The position numbers were made by a program, and so were the translations under genes. Below are positions 33,184-44,579 of a stretch of 64,000 nt of DNA, piece after piece (position 1 is the first letter of the stretch; each line of letters begins with the position of its first letter). The stretch is from Gelatoporia subvermispora B (lineage: Eukaryota; Basidiomycota; Agaricomycetes; Polyporales; Gelatoporiaceae). The stretch lies in contig KB445809.1 of assembly GCA_000320605.2 (NCBI GenBank), positions 499,422-563,421 on the forward strand, in the 5' to 3' direction. The notes below the pieces were generated by a model that saw only the letters and a list, made by a program, of their open reading frames with translations, did not search any database and had not been told where the DNA came from.

Positions 33184-34393
33184 ATGCTCCCATCACTTCC
33201 TCCTGAAATCACGGATCGTCTCATCGACGAGTTGTGGGTTCACCAGAGCTATCTCCGGAACTGTTCCTTGGTCTGCCGAGCCTGGCGCAGCAGAAGCCAG
33301 TTCCAACTGTTCCAAGATGTATACCTCACTAGTGTCAACAAATTCCAACATCTGGTTCATATCGCAGAATCGTCCACGTTGATGCCATGTGTACGCACCA
33401 TGAAGATCAATGCATCGATGACCTCCGACCCTCCGGTATATCGGTTATTCGCTACTACAAAAACCCAGCTTGGTGACGGAGGAGACCTATATCATTCACA
33501 TGTATCGGAGGACGCTTTGCGACGCTATCCGAGCGTTGCGTCTCTGCTCTCTCAGTTCGTGCATCTCAGAGAGCTCCAGATCCTGTGGTGCGAGATCGGG
33601 TCTCTTAGCATGTTCAAGCGGTTCATCTCCGGATTCCCCCATCTTCGTCACCTCGAGATTTCAGACTCAAGTTCCGAGTGGACCGTCCCTGCAGATCCTG
33701 AATTAGATGTCGCCGATGACTCGGACACCAGTGCCTTGAACCTGGACACCATCGTGGCCGGGAACCTACGAGAGGAAGATTTTGCTGAATTGTTCGTATG
33801 GCTGTTGTCCACTCCCACTGCGGCATCCCTCCGCGCCGTGCGTCTATGGGATCTCCATCACGTCACGTCTGGATATAGAGCGGCTTTGCGTAATATTCTG
33901 CAAGCATCTGGTGGCAACTTAAAGACGCTTGCCGTCTCTGTGCGATCCTTTGACGATGGTGCGAGCAACGATGGTTTTATTGATGGACTTGCTGAAGCTA
34001 GCTCTCATAGCATCATGTCAACTCTCGCTTGCTACGCGCCTGCGATCGCTGACCCTTCTCGATTGCTATAAACAGCCCACCCAGCTCTCAATTGCGCTGG
34101 ACCAATTACGCTCCCCCGATCTTGACACTCTGACCCTGGATATTGGGCCCATAATTCAACACGACTCCGAGTGGCTCGAACAAATGTGCAAGGATATTGA
34201 GGTCGTTCTGTCACGATCCCATTTCGCTAAGTTGCGGAGGTTGGTTATATGCCATACGGAGGAAGGGAACGACCGTCTAAGGCCAATGTCCATTGAGGAG
34301 CTCGAGAGGCGCTTGCCGAACTGGCTGCCGAAGTTGCACGCCAGGAACATTGTAGAGGTGTCCATGTGGTTTACTACCAATGTGTTCGATTAA
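33184..34393 (+). CDS. F-box-like protein, family 1 (third copy)
   Basis: Exons 33184-33958 and 34011-34393, joined in phase 1 across a 52-nt intron, give 385 aa. The N-terminal F-box-like segment reads LPPEITDRLIDELWVHQ, LRNCSLVCRAWRSRSQFQLF. Leu-rich repeats follow (LRELQILWCEIGSLSMF, LRHLEISDSSS). The second exon is 383 nt, exactly as in the paralogs at 7009 and 8546. The C-terminus ends EVSMWFTTNVFD instead of WDP-VLW, so the tail has diverged. The frame is intact. Likely SCF adaptor, substrate unknown. It lies about 23 kb from its paralogs among surface-protein genes, so it is a dispersed rather than tandem copy. Confidence 0.8.
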
Positions 34394-34664
34394 TTTAGTG
34401 GTTCACGATGGGCGCATCCCTTTAGCCCGCGGTTGTAGTCGTTATTGGGCGGCGATGAGAGGCTCGCTGCACAGCCATATGGAGACTGTCCAATAACATC
34501 GATTAACACGAGAGCATTGAAGTCCATACATCCCAATCCAAACATTTGTAGAGTGCTGTACGTATGTGTAGATGAACATTTGAGGATATCATAGATGGGT
34601 TGCGTAACGAAAGCAAGAACAGAGGTGACAGTGACCGATGAAGGCCTGGGACAAGGGAACGGAC

Positions 34665-35285
34665 TCAAAGGGATAGAGCAATGGCTATATCAAGTTAGCA
34701 CGATGGTGTTGCGAGGTAAGTGATGACTTACTTATCATGAACGCAGTGACGAGGCAGGAAGATGTCACGATGTTGTTGACACCGGCGGGTGCAACGCCGT
34801 TTGAATTCCCCGACGGAAACGGGATGCTGGGGGTGGGGAAATCGGAGAGACTAGCACTTCCATCGTCGTCGCCAGGGTCGTCACTACCATCATCACCCGA
34901 GGGATCTGATGTCTCTGAATAAGACAGACAGTTCGTGTCAGTCATCGATGCTATGCTATAGGCTGAGGCGCTGGCTCACCTTGCGCTTTCGATGCGCCCG
35001 AGGAGAGGGTCACTGATATCGGCGTTGTAGTGGTGTGCGTCATGGTCGTGTAGTGAGTTACGGTTATGTGTGTTGTATGTGGGCTGTAGATTATATAGTT
35101 TAGCTGCTCCGTGCAAGTCTGAGCAGGAGCGGCGTGACGAACGTCGTCACCAGAACTCCACCATCGTCGACAGGGGACAGAAGATCACTGTCACCCGGCA
35201 GCCCGGCAGCAACGGTCGAAGAGCAAAGTGGTAGCGCGAATATCGCCAGTGCGCGAAGGCTCTTGAACGACGGGAGCAAAAACAT
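34665..35285 (-). CDS. Small surface protein with acidic Ser/Asp region
   Basis: Four exons on the minus strand. The ATG at 35285 starts a signal peptide (FKSLRALAIFALPLCSSTVAA). A 53-nt intron leads to a segment beginning TCTEQLNYIIYSPHT, followed by a Thr-rich stretch (HYTTMTHTTTTPISVTL). A third exon is Asp/Gly/Ser-rich then Pro/Ser-rich, and ends in a hydrophobic tail (VTSSCLVTAFMI). The last exon adds a few hydrophobic residues to the stop at 34665. Total about 140 aa. No domain known to me. The layout fits a GPI-anchored wall protein. The first intron uses a GTCGAC donor, weak but in frame. An alternative upstream GTG start is unlikely. Confidence 0.55.
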
Positions 35286-37563
35286 TGCTGCGAGGGTGGG
35301 GTTGGAAGTCGAGGGCACAGGCTAGGCGAGTCGCCGGCGATTTTGGGCTCTTTATCTAGAACTCTAATCGCGTAACTGCACCAGAAAGCGATGAGGTTGT
35401 CTCAAAGGCAGGACTGGATCGTATTGGTGCAAGTCCAGTTCCCGACCTGCGGATGACGGTATGATCGTTCCAGAACTTCGAGAAGACGGAGAGGCGTATA
35501 CAGTGCACCATGGACGAAGTAGTGAGCACAGCCAATGCCAGACAAAGCGCCCGAAAGCCTCGTGCCCGACTGAACAAGCTTGTGGTACTCGGAATACTTC
35601 ACCGACGACGACTCGACAATGTACCTTCGCATCATAGAGCCGAACATTGAAACCTGGCCAGATATTCGCGGTCACAAGGATTTCACTCAATCTCGCCTCA
35701 CATAATCGACCAGCAACTCACAACAATGACCCCCAATAGCCCCTCCTCCGATCCCTTCACTAAATCACAGCATCCATCCGGGATATCCCTGGCATCCTGG
35801 CGTCCAACCCCAGTCGAGTCGCACTGTCAAACTGCGCAGCTACTGCTATCCAAGGCAGTGAACAACGAAAATAGCACACGGTGCACCGGTTAGAGGTACA
35901 GTGCATGCACCTGGATAGGATGCAAAGCAGTGGAATTCACGTAAGTGCTGGCGTGGAGGCAACGTGGTGCCCAAAATAGTCCATTTAAAGTATGCGATCT
36001 AATGGGACTTGCCGGACCGAGGCCCATGCCGCTAGTTGTCGATGCTGTGGTTCATATTTATTTACAGGTTGGTCGATGGACAGCTGGTGCGAGGGATATG
36101 AGTAACATCCGTTGAGTTCTACTGTGGGGACCATTTGTTCTGCATTCGTCCAGCTCTCCAAGCAGGAAGCGGCGATATTCAGAATAAATGTGGTAGCGCT
36201 ACGGTCACGTCAAGTCGCCACGTCACTCTTCGCTCTTCGCTACGACGACCTATCTATCATCCTCCTCTTTCTCCTCCAGTTGCGACGGCTCCAGCCTCCC
36301 GTTCAAAGCTTATTCTCAAGACTTGAAGAACACTGTGCGTCTAGCACAACTTTGAACTTATCATATGATTTTGCGACTAGCATACTCACTGTCTTCGCGT
36401 CGTCATCGAGTCCGACGATCCCTGCTGCACTGTTGTCCTATTATCTGTCTCTCCACGTTCACTTTGATATCGTCCTTGTGATTCTTGTACTCTTGATGAC
36501 GGGACTTCGTGAGCTTGGAAGCTCATTGATAGCACACGGCCGCTAGGTCACCGTTCGTACAGGTCCACGCTCTTGCTAAATCCAAGTTTGTGAGTGTTCG
36601 GTCTCTTGGAGACGAGAGGTGGCCTTGCCACTATCGAGGTAGTGAAACTTCGCTAAAGCACGGTATGGGAGCAACGTAAGGCTAACATTGTCAACTTCTA
36701 GAATATGACGAATGCCAGTCTCGACTTCTGCGTGTAGAGATAATGAGATACTCTTACACGGGCCTCGTGCATGTCTACAACAGGTATGGATGGCGACAGC
36801 ATCTCTGATTTTTCCAGTTTCGTTCAAAAGCTCGTAACAAAGATTCCTTTCACATCACATGTGAGCGAAAACCATACTCTTGAACGGCACAAAGTACATC
36901 ACCGAGACTCAGGGGACTTGCGCTTCTCCTTCCCTCATACTGACATGTCCGATGGCAGCCGTCTCCGAATGATTGATGAGTGAAATTGAGACCAGATGTT
37001 AAATTGCTTTGTTCCCGAAATTGGAAGGTGGCGTGTTCTTGGGCCCTGGGGCAATATTGCGCTGTTTCACAAGCTTGGACGAGACGTCGTTGCCATCGGC
37101 AGAGCTGTCTGTACCTGTCCTTGATCTCCTGGTTCCGTATCCTCTAATCACGACGTCCTTTATTCAATTGTAGACCATTCCTTGTACACGAATTGGTCAT
37201 TGAATTTAGCTCTTGACGAACACATCACCCAATAAAAGAAGCTGTTCACAGGGTTCTTGCGGGTACCACGCTGCCACATAGCCTCATTCTGGCAACGTTG
37301 TTTCGTAGGGCTTTGATCTTGTTTCCTGTCGTATCTTTGGCTTCTGCATAGCAACTGAGGTTGTATCACTTCAATCTTTCACCCTTCAGTACTCCCAAAT
37401 TCTCCCGACGATCAAGAGCAACATAGCGCCCACGATACACAGCTCGATCACACAGGACAAAAGCACCAAGTCGATCGACTTTCAACCAATTTTCAGTAGA
37501 CTTGTGGAAGACGGCAACCGCATCCGCCATCCAGAACACAACGCTGTCTTGAAGATACAAGAC
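35286..37563. other. Long intergenic region
   Basis: About 2.3 kb with no confident gene. Open frames at 35356-35690 (minus) and 36112-36546 (plus, Leu-rich) lack domains or convincing starts. From about 37240 the sequence is homologous to the upstream regions of the family-2 genes at 39410, 41431 and 59697, so the promoter was copied with the gene. Confidence 0.4.
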
Positions 37564-38930
37564 ATGACGCTACCATCATACAGTATCATCGATCCACTCG
37601 AGAGCATCGGTATATGTTTTGATCCAGGATCCGTCAAGTAAATCTCGATGTGCCGGTACTCAGTGAAATTCTGAGCTAACATGATACCCCGATTAGCGTA
37701 TCGACTATACCAGCGGAGAACAAATCATTCCCTGAGCTTCCTATAGAGCTCTGGAGCATCATTTTACGCGCAATAGATGATCACCGAGCGCTCTATGCAT
37801 GCCTGTGCACCTGCCATGTCTTTAATGACCTGGGCAACTCAATTCTCGCGGGACGCCAGACAATGGTATTCATGGATCGCGGTCACCGTCATACCCTCGC
37901 CCGCCGTCTTATTCATGACCCCTTCCTCGCGCATCTGCTGCGAACAGTAATCATCCGGTCTTCGGAGCTTCCCGCGTTTTGCATCGAGTTCTGCGGCAGG
38001 CTTCATAACATACGTGAGCTCCAAGTTTTGGGAATTCCTGGACCGCGGATAGCGCTGGGAACACAGAGCAGGCTTGCTCTCACGAAGTTCACAAGTGTTA
38101 CGTCGCTGTATCTGCAAGACGCCAATTTTGCCACGTTCACCGAATATGTCCACCTCCTCTGCGCATTTCGGAATTTACGTCACCTCCGGGTGTCATCCAC
38201 ATGTTGCTCTGCTGAGAATTGCAATTCTGTCTGCGTGACGCAGATGCCTTTCGCTCAAGGCTTAAACTTGGAGAAGATGGATGTAGGACCATTTCTTACC
38301 CCAGGACGCGGTTGGCTAATAGCATTCGAGCAGATTTACATGAACGCCAAGTGTCCTATATCTCCGTTGTATATCCACTTGCTCCTTTCGCCTCGCCTAG
38401 CGGAGACCCTCAACGAACTAGTGATCACAGTGCGGGATAAATGCATATTGGACAGCGTCGCATTTTCAACATTCAATCTGCGTCATCGCGAGAGACATGT
38501 GGAGCTCATGAGCCTACAAAAGCTCTCTGTGGATATCGCTATGCAGGAGACGGGCACCGACCAGGATCATGTACTGCTGGACTTCCTGAGGATTCTCGTT
38601 GCGACGAACCTTAAGTCCCTCCGCGTATTCCTCTCATACGGCTACTGTGCATCAGTACAATTTGCCCATGTTGGCGAGGAAGGAAACGCCTCCTGCTACC
38701 TCCAGGAATTGGATGATTTCTTCGACTCCCCACAATTCCCGTGTCTGGAGAAGGTCAGCATCACACTTCAGTCGATGTGTGCAGAAGACTTCGAATGCGT
38801 CCTTGCGATGCCGTCGCATCAACTCCCATTCCCCGCGCTCAGGCGATGGGAACTACTTATACTGCAGGTATCCGAAAGACAGAACCCACTACGATTCTTG
38901 CAGGTCATCCCACCTCAAGGACACAAATAG
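37564..38930 (+). CDS. F-box-like protein, family 2, copy A
   Basis: Exons 37564-37637 and 37697-38930, joined in phase 2 across a 59-nt intron, give 435 aa. The second exon opens with an F-box-like segment (FPELPIELWSIILRAIDDH, then ALYACLCTCHVFNDLG). Next come the family-wide EFCGRLHNIRE and QSRLALTKFTSVTSL, NCNSVCVTQMPFAQ and the C-terminal FPALRRWELL. Compared with copies B-D, the ancestral start (ATGGAACATAGC) is altered to a non-ATG sequence at about 37427. Translation must begin at the internal ATG at 37564, losing about 45 residues of a disordered N-terminus. The F-box-like region is retained, so the copy may still work. Function beyond a likely ubiquitin-ligase adaptor is unknown. 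Confidence 0.65.
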
Positions 38931-39409
38931 TAGTGCAAAATGTCAATGCAGTGCTGATGGTCACATAGACTAGGCTGTGATGGGAGCACATCAGTTGTAA
39001 CGCGTTATATCCGAACTCGTTCAAATGTCGGGAGCAGGGTAACTGTGTATCACATTGCAGGCATGTGGACGGAACTGTGCCAGCGAAAACGATGAAATGC
39101 GCTGTAGCACTTTCGATCATGTAGATCCACTCTGTCGATATGGAGAGTTGTGACCTGTGAGACGCACGACGATTCTCAACTTATTTTGAGTGCAGATTGT
39201 GCGCACATAACTGACATCGCTTTTTGACGTAATGCCGAGAGCTATGATACGCATCCAGGGTAGAAGCTGTGTAAGAGACCCTCAAACGCTGCACGTTGCG
39301 GCACAACCTCATGTTGGGCGCGCTGGTACAACATCGTTAGATAGCCCGCCTCTGTACTTTCTTTCCATCCTGTCGCAATATAGCTCTCCAGGGCTCTCTC
39401 CAAAACTCG
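38931..39409. other. Intergenic, copied promoter
   Basis: Spacer between copies A and B. The 3' part (about 39280-39409) aligns with the upstream regions of the other family-2 copies. Confidence 0.5.
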
Positions 39410-40917
39410 ATGGAACATAGCGCTGGAACGATAAACAAGTCGGTCACCCAAGACTACCAGTATGCCGACCCTAGCTACCACCCCAGTGAGCTTGTGGAAA
39501 ATGACGATCACGTTCGCACTCCACGATATGATGCTACCTTGGAGCTGCAAGACATAGAGTTACCTGCTTACAGCATCATCGATCCACTCAAGAGTGATAC
39601 TGCGAGCTTCGATGCGGAAGCCCCCAGGTCAGTCTCGGAACCCCGGTGGCCAGTGAAGTCGTAAGCTAACATCACACACTGATGACTGTATCAAGTGTAC
39701 CAACGACTGGAAAACCACTCCCTGAGCTTCCTATAGAGCTCTGGGACCTCATATTGCGCGCGATAGACGATCACCGAGCGCTCTATGCATGCTTGTGTAC
39801 CTGTAGTGCTTTCCGCGATCTGGGCAGATCCATACTCGAGGGACGCCAGGAGCTCACCGTCACATCCGATGACCTTTCCCGTCGTCTTGTTCAAGACCCC
39901 TTCCTCGCATACCTGCTGACCAAAGTAACGGTCGAACCCTCGCAGCTCCCTGCGTTTGCCATCGAGTTCTGCGGCAGGCTGCACAACGTGCGCGAGTTCC
40001 GGATCTTTGGATATAGTGACCCGCGGATGGGCCTCGGTCCCGGCATGCAAAGCAGGCTTGCGCTCACAAGATTTACCAGTGTCACGTCGCTATTCCTGAG
40101 CGAGGCGCAGTTCGCCACATCCACCGACTGTATGCGCTTCCTCTGCGCATTTCAGAATTTGCGAGATCTCGAGATGTACGACACGCGTTATGTCTCCGAT
40201 AATTGCGGCTCTGTTTGCGTGATGCAAATGCCTTTTGCCCAAGTGCTGAAGTTGAAGAGGGTCAAGGTAGGACCACTTCTTACCCTGGCATGTGACTGAC
40301 TGACAGCGATCGAGCAGATTCAAGCCAGCGACAAATGCCCTATGTCTTCGATATACATGCATCTACTCTTTTCGCCCTGTCTCGCCAAAACCCTTGAGGA
40401 ACTCGTAATTACGACGAGGCATAGACGCATGTTGGACGGTCCCACACTCTCGGCATTTCATGCGCATCATTGCAAGAGATATGCAGAGCTCGCGAAGCTG
40501 CATAAGCTCTCTCTACAGATTGACATGCATCAAGCAGCCTCAGTTGCGGTACAAGCAGTGCTCAACTTCCTGGATTCCATTGTTGCAAGCAATCTCAAGT
40601 TCTTGTCCATATCCTTTTACTACTACTCCCTTGACCCAGAAAGCGTCACATATGCGAGGGAAGACACAAGCATTCGCGCTTTTTTCCAGAAATTGGATGA
40701 CTTCCTCGACTCACCGCGCTTCCCGTGTCTAGAGAGCGTCCACATCGCACTTGATGCGCTGCATGCAGAGGACATCAAGCATATTCTTCCAATGCCGTTA
40801 CATCGGCTTCCATTTCCTGCGCTCAGCCGGTGGGAGCTGTTGACACTGGAGATATCTAATAGGCGAACATATACCGATCATTGGCTACTCATATGGCCTC
40901 GAGAACCACGACTGTAA
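39410..40917 (+). pseudogene. F-box-like family 2, copy B, nonsense codon
   Basis: The ATG at 39410 begins MEHSAGTINKSVTQDY. Exon 1 ends at 39645, a 50-nt intron (39646-39695) follows, and exon 2 starts SVPTTGKPLPELPIELW-like with the F-box motif. The frame then stops at TGA 40297-40299, where paralogs have a Trp codon in LACGWLI. The same frame resumes immediately and stays open to 40917, with family motifs (PMSSIYMHLLFSP, FPALSRWELLTLEIS). A single TGG to TGA change explains the break. A truncated F-box protein of about 280 residues could still be made. No splice site removes the stop without deleting conserved sequence. Confidence 0.75.
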
Positions 40918-41430
40918 CGCAATGGTCAGTGCGGTGTCAATGGTCACATAGGATATCTCTGACGAGAATGCACCAGACGTATTGAATTGCATCCCAACGA
41001 AAGCGCCGCGTCACAGCGAGATCTAGATATTTCGACTCAGAGTTCGTCATAACGTCTCATGCCGTAGATATGAAGAGTCAGGGACTGCGAGATGAGCACT
41101 AATTCCCGGCTTATTTAAGTTCAATTTCGGAATACATCCGATATTATTGGCTCTCTGCGTAACGCGAAGAAATACGGTGCACATCCAACAACAATAGAAG
41201 TTTTGCGCGGGGATCTTCCATGTCCCACGATGCCGCACAGCCTTGCATCGGGCACGCTGTTTCGTTATCGGTCAGATCTTGTTTTCAGCCGCTGCGGTAC
41301 CCTTACATTGCGGCTGAGGTTATCCCTTTCTGTTCTCTCGCAATCACTCAGCTCTTGTAATTTTCTTCTTAACATTCGATGGAACATAGCGTCGCCGCGA
41401 TAAACAAGTCGATCACACACGGCTCTGAGC
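40918..41430. other. Intergenic, copied promoter
   Basis: Spacer between copies B and C. About 41200-41390 aligns with the upstream regions of copies A and D, including a block CGGGCACGCTGTTT. Confidence 0.5.
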
Positions 41431-42926
41431 ATGTCCCCCCCCAGCTACTACTCCAATGAGTCGACGAAAATTGGCTACCACGCTCGACCTCCACGATATG
41501 ATGCGACCTTGGAGGTCCAAAACCAAGAGTTACCGGCGTACAATACCATCGATCCACTCAAGAGTACTGATGCAAGTTTCGATTCGGAAGCCCCCAGGTC
41601 AGTCTCGGAACCGCGGTGGTCAGTGAAGTAGTGGGCTAACATTACACTCTGATGGACGTATCAAGTGCCCCGACAGCTGGCAAATCACTCCCTCAGCTAC
41701 CTCTGGAGCTCTGGGACCTCATTTTGCGCGCGATAGACGATCACCGAGCGCTCTATGCATGCTTGTACACATGCCGTACTTTCCGTGATCTGGTCAAATC
41801 CATACTCGCGGGACGCCAGCGGCTTAAACTCACGTTTCCGGGCCGTTACAGGAGTTATGCCCTTTCCCAGCGTCTCCGCGATGATCCCCTCCTCGCATAT
41901 CTGCTGGCAGAAGTGTCCCTCGGAGCTTCGTACTTCCCCACATTTGCTATCGAGTTCTGCGGCAGGCTGCACAACGTACGCGCGTTCGGTATCTCTGGGC
42001 CTTGGAAAGTGCGGAGGCTGGGACTGGGTCCTGGAATTCGGAGCAGGCTCGCGCTCACGAAGTTCACAAATGTCACGTCGCTGACCCTGGCTGACCTGGA
42101 ATTCGATACATTCACCGTCTGTATGCGCCTCATCTGCGCATTTCGGAGTCTACGACGCCTCTGCGCATTTAATATACATTACGTCTCCGAGAACTGCAAC
42201 TCTGTCTGTGTAACGCAAATGCCGTTTGCGCAAGTGCTGAACCTGGAGCAGTTGAAGGTAGACCCGAGTCTTTTCACCCTGGCATGCGGCTGGCTGATCG
42301 CGATCGACCAGTTTGTGGACAGGTGTGGCTCCAAATCTCCGATGTGCCTACATTTACTCCTTTCGCCTCGTATCGCGCAAACACTCCAAGAGCTCGAGAT
42401 CAGCACGAAGCATGTATGCATACTCAACAGTGCCGTATTCCCGACATTCGATGCGCGTCATTGCGGGAGAAATGCAGAGTTCATGAACTTACAAAAGCTC
42501 TCGCTCGAGATTGACATCCCTGAGTCAAACGCAGGCCAGGTATCTGCACTGCTGGATTTCCTGGAGATCCTTGTTGCGAGGAGTCTCAGGTTCTTGTGCA
42601 TATCCTTTGACTGTATCTCCTCTGAAGCAGCCAAGTTCGCATGCGCTAGCGAGGGCAGGAGTCTCTGCACTTACCTCCAGCAGCTAGATGATTTCCTCGA
42701 CTCGCCGCAGTTCCCGCGTCTGGAGGGTGTCCACATCTTACTCAAGTCACTGATTGCAGAAAACGTCGAGTATATTATCGCAATGCCATCACATCAACTG
42801 CCATTCCTTGCACTCAGACGATGGGAGCTGTTAACCCTGGAGATATCTAATCGGCATGCATACCCTCAGTATTGGTTAGTCCACTCGCCTCGACAACAAC
42901 ACTTGTATTGCAGATGGTCAGTGTAG
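41431..42926 (+). CDS. F-box-like protein, family 2, copy C
   Basis: Exons 41431-41615 and 41666-42926, joined in phase 2 across a 50-nt intron, give 481 aa. It is the most complete coding copy. It has an N-terminal disordered segment, the F-box-like LPQLPLELWDLILRAIDD with ALYACLYTCRTFRDL, EFCGRLHNVRAF, SRLALTKFTNVTSL, NCNSVCVTQMPFAQVL and FLALRRWELLTLEIS. The ancestral start ATGGAACATAGC is present at about 41379, but a run of eight C at 41432-41442 puts it out of frame with the rest. Initiation at 41431 (or 41652) avoids this. Whether the run is a true indel or a sequencing error cannot be told here. Predicted SCF adaptor with unknown target. Confidence 0.72.
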
Positions 42927-43798
42927 TAACAGTGGTCACGGAGAATATTTCTGACGAGAACACATCAGTCGGCCGTTACGTACATATGCCGAGGTACCTG
43001 GAGCCTCAGTGTGCATTCCATGGGAACAAGATCATTGCCATTCGGACCTGCAGGTGGCGCTTCCCTGGTCAACTCGCCTGTCGGAACTCTCTGCGCGAGC
43101 AGACCATTGATACAATCCCGGCTGTGGTAGCGTGTAGCAGATGATCGTATCATGAAGTCACAGATACCGGTCGATATCATTTTATGAGTGTAGATGCGTA
43201 CGTACATTACCCTCCGTTCTTCCGCAGCTACGACAACTCTCCGCCTGTTAGCATTTACGATACGTCTTGATCCCGTTGCGTCATCCTCACGAGCAACTGT
43301 ATTCCCAATATTTGACATCGCAGATCGATTTCGCGCTGTCTGATACGTCTAGATAACATATCGCGAGCTGGGCTATTCGCACCGGTGCGAACTGGATATC
43401 GATTGGCGAGGATGCGCACATGGGCGCGCGGGGCCCCGGGGGGCTGGATCTGGGAAAATGCGGGGGTGGCTGAAGGACGGGAGGCGCGGGCCGAGGATGC
43501 CCCGCTCGAGGCGCGTGCCCCACAGGCATGCCTGCGAGTGGCTCCCCGTGCAGAGCGCAGCTGCTGTTGTCCCCTGTTGTGCATGTCTGAGCTCTGGCCG
43601 CGTTCCCAGCTCTTGTGTTGCCTTCCCCGTGGAGCTGCCCCCTAGACTGCCCCCGATAAATACCCTCTGCTCTGGGCTGGCGCGCGTCTTGTTTGACTAC
43701 GACGTCTTCAGCACCAGCATCGAGCCCGCGGACTCTCTGCTCTGCTCACCCCCTCTCCACCAACCATCCACCCGGTGCGACGCATCTCGAGGACAATC
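42927..43798. other. Intergenic, GC-rich toward its right end
   Basis: 3' region of copy C and upstream region of the His-rich gene. From about 43400 it is strongly GC-rich with open frames on both strands caused by composition. No gene was called. Confidence 0.45.
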
Positions 43799-44579
43799 AT
43801 GGTGAGCACGAGTTGTCCACAGCATCGACGCTGCGACTCACGAACAACCAGCCGGACCATGATGACCACCGCGACGAGCACCGCGACGCCCACGTCCTGA
43901 GCCTCCGCATCGCCCTCGGCTCCATTCTCGCGCCCGTAAGCCGTGCCGCCTCGTGCGCGCCGCGCATCTCGAAGCTTGAGCTTGAGCATTGACCCCCGCA
44001 GAAACGACCGCCGTACACGCGCGCGTCGACGACCGCCGCGACGTCCGGCACCGCCAGCCCCGCCTGGCCCTGCCCCGTCTCGGGCATGCCCCTACCCCCG
44101 CACGCCCACCCGCTCGGCGCGTCCTCGCCCCTTGTCCCGCATCACCTCCACCCACACCACCATCAGCCGCATCACCAGACGCACCGCCCCCAGGCGTCGC
44201 ACTCAGTGAGCATCCCTGATTCGCATCGCTGCCTACCTCTGGTCCACGCCAGACTCTTTGCTTCTTGCAACATGCGATCCAACTCCTGGCTGACGCTGGA
44301 CCGGTGGATCTCTCTCTGACTCAGCTCTGGGCCCCGCACGGTGTACGGTCTGACCTGTCTTCACAGCACACAGACCATGCCACTGCGCCCGTCCCCGTGG
44401 CGCACGCGCACGCGCCTCCGACGCCGACGCCGTCCCCCGAGCCCGTGCTCCCCGCCGACGCGCACGCGCCTGTTACGCCTGTGAGCGGTGCTGCGACGCC
44501 GCACCACCGTGCGGACTTCATCGGCACGCTCCAGTCCAAGAGCGCATGGGACGCGCTCATCCACGGGTCGTGGGTCTAG
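43799..44579 (+). CDS. Small His/Pro-rich protein with SAWDALIHGS tail
   Basis: Four exons give 167 aa: 43799-43801 (the start codon alone), 43852-43935, 44002-44205 and 44367-44579. All introns are GT-AG. The N-terminus is acidic and His-rich (DHDDHRDEHRDAH), then VLSLRIALGSILAP. The middle is Pro/His/Ala-rich and likely disordered. The C-terminus is compact: FIGTLQSKSAWDALIHGSWV. I believe this last motif recurs at the end of small basidiomycete proteins, but cannot verify it. No signal peptide. His clusters could bind metal, but they arise in a CAC-rich stretch and may be compositional. The phases agreeing across three introns argue that the model is right. Confidence 0.6.

Noticed and set aside
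36112..36546. Leu-rich plus-strand open frame of about 140 codons
   Set aside because: It could pass for a membrane protein, but composition is patchy. There is no homology that I recognise and no context support.
39646..39695. Very short 35-nt intron (donor GTAAGC) in copy B
   Set aside because: A donor 15 nt upstream (CG|GTGGCC) gives a 50-nt intron in both copies B and C with matching phase, which is more plausible.
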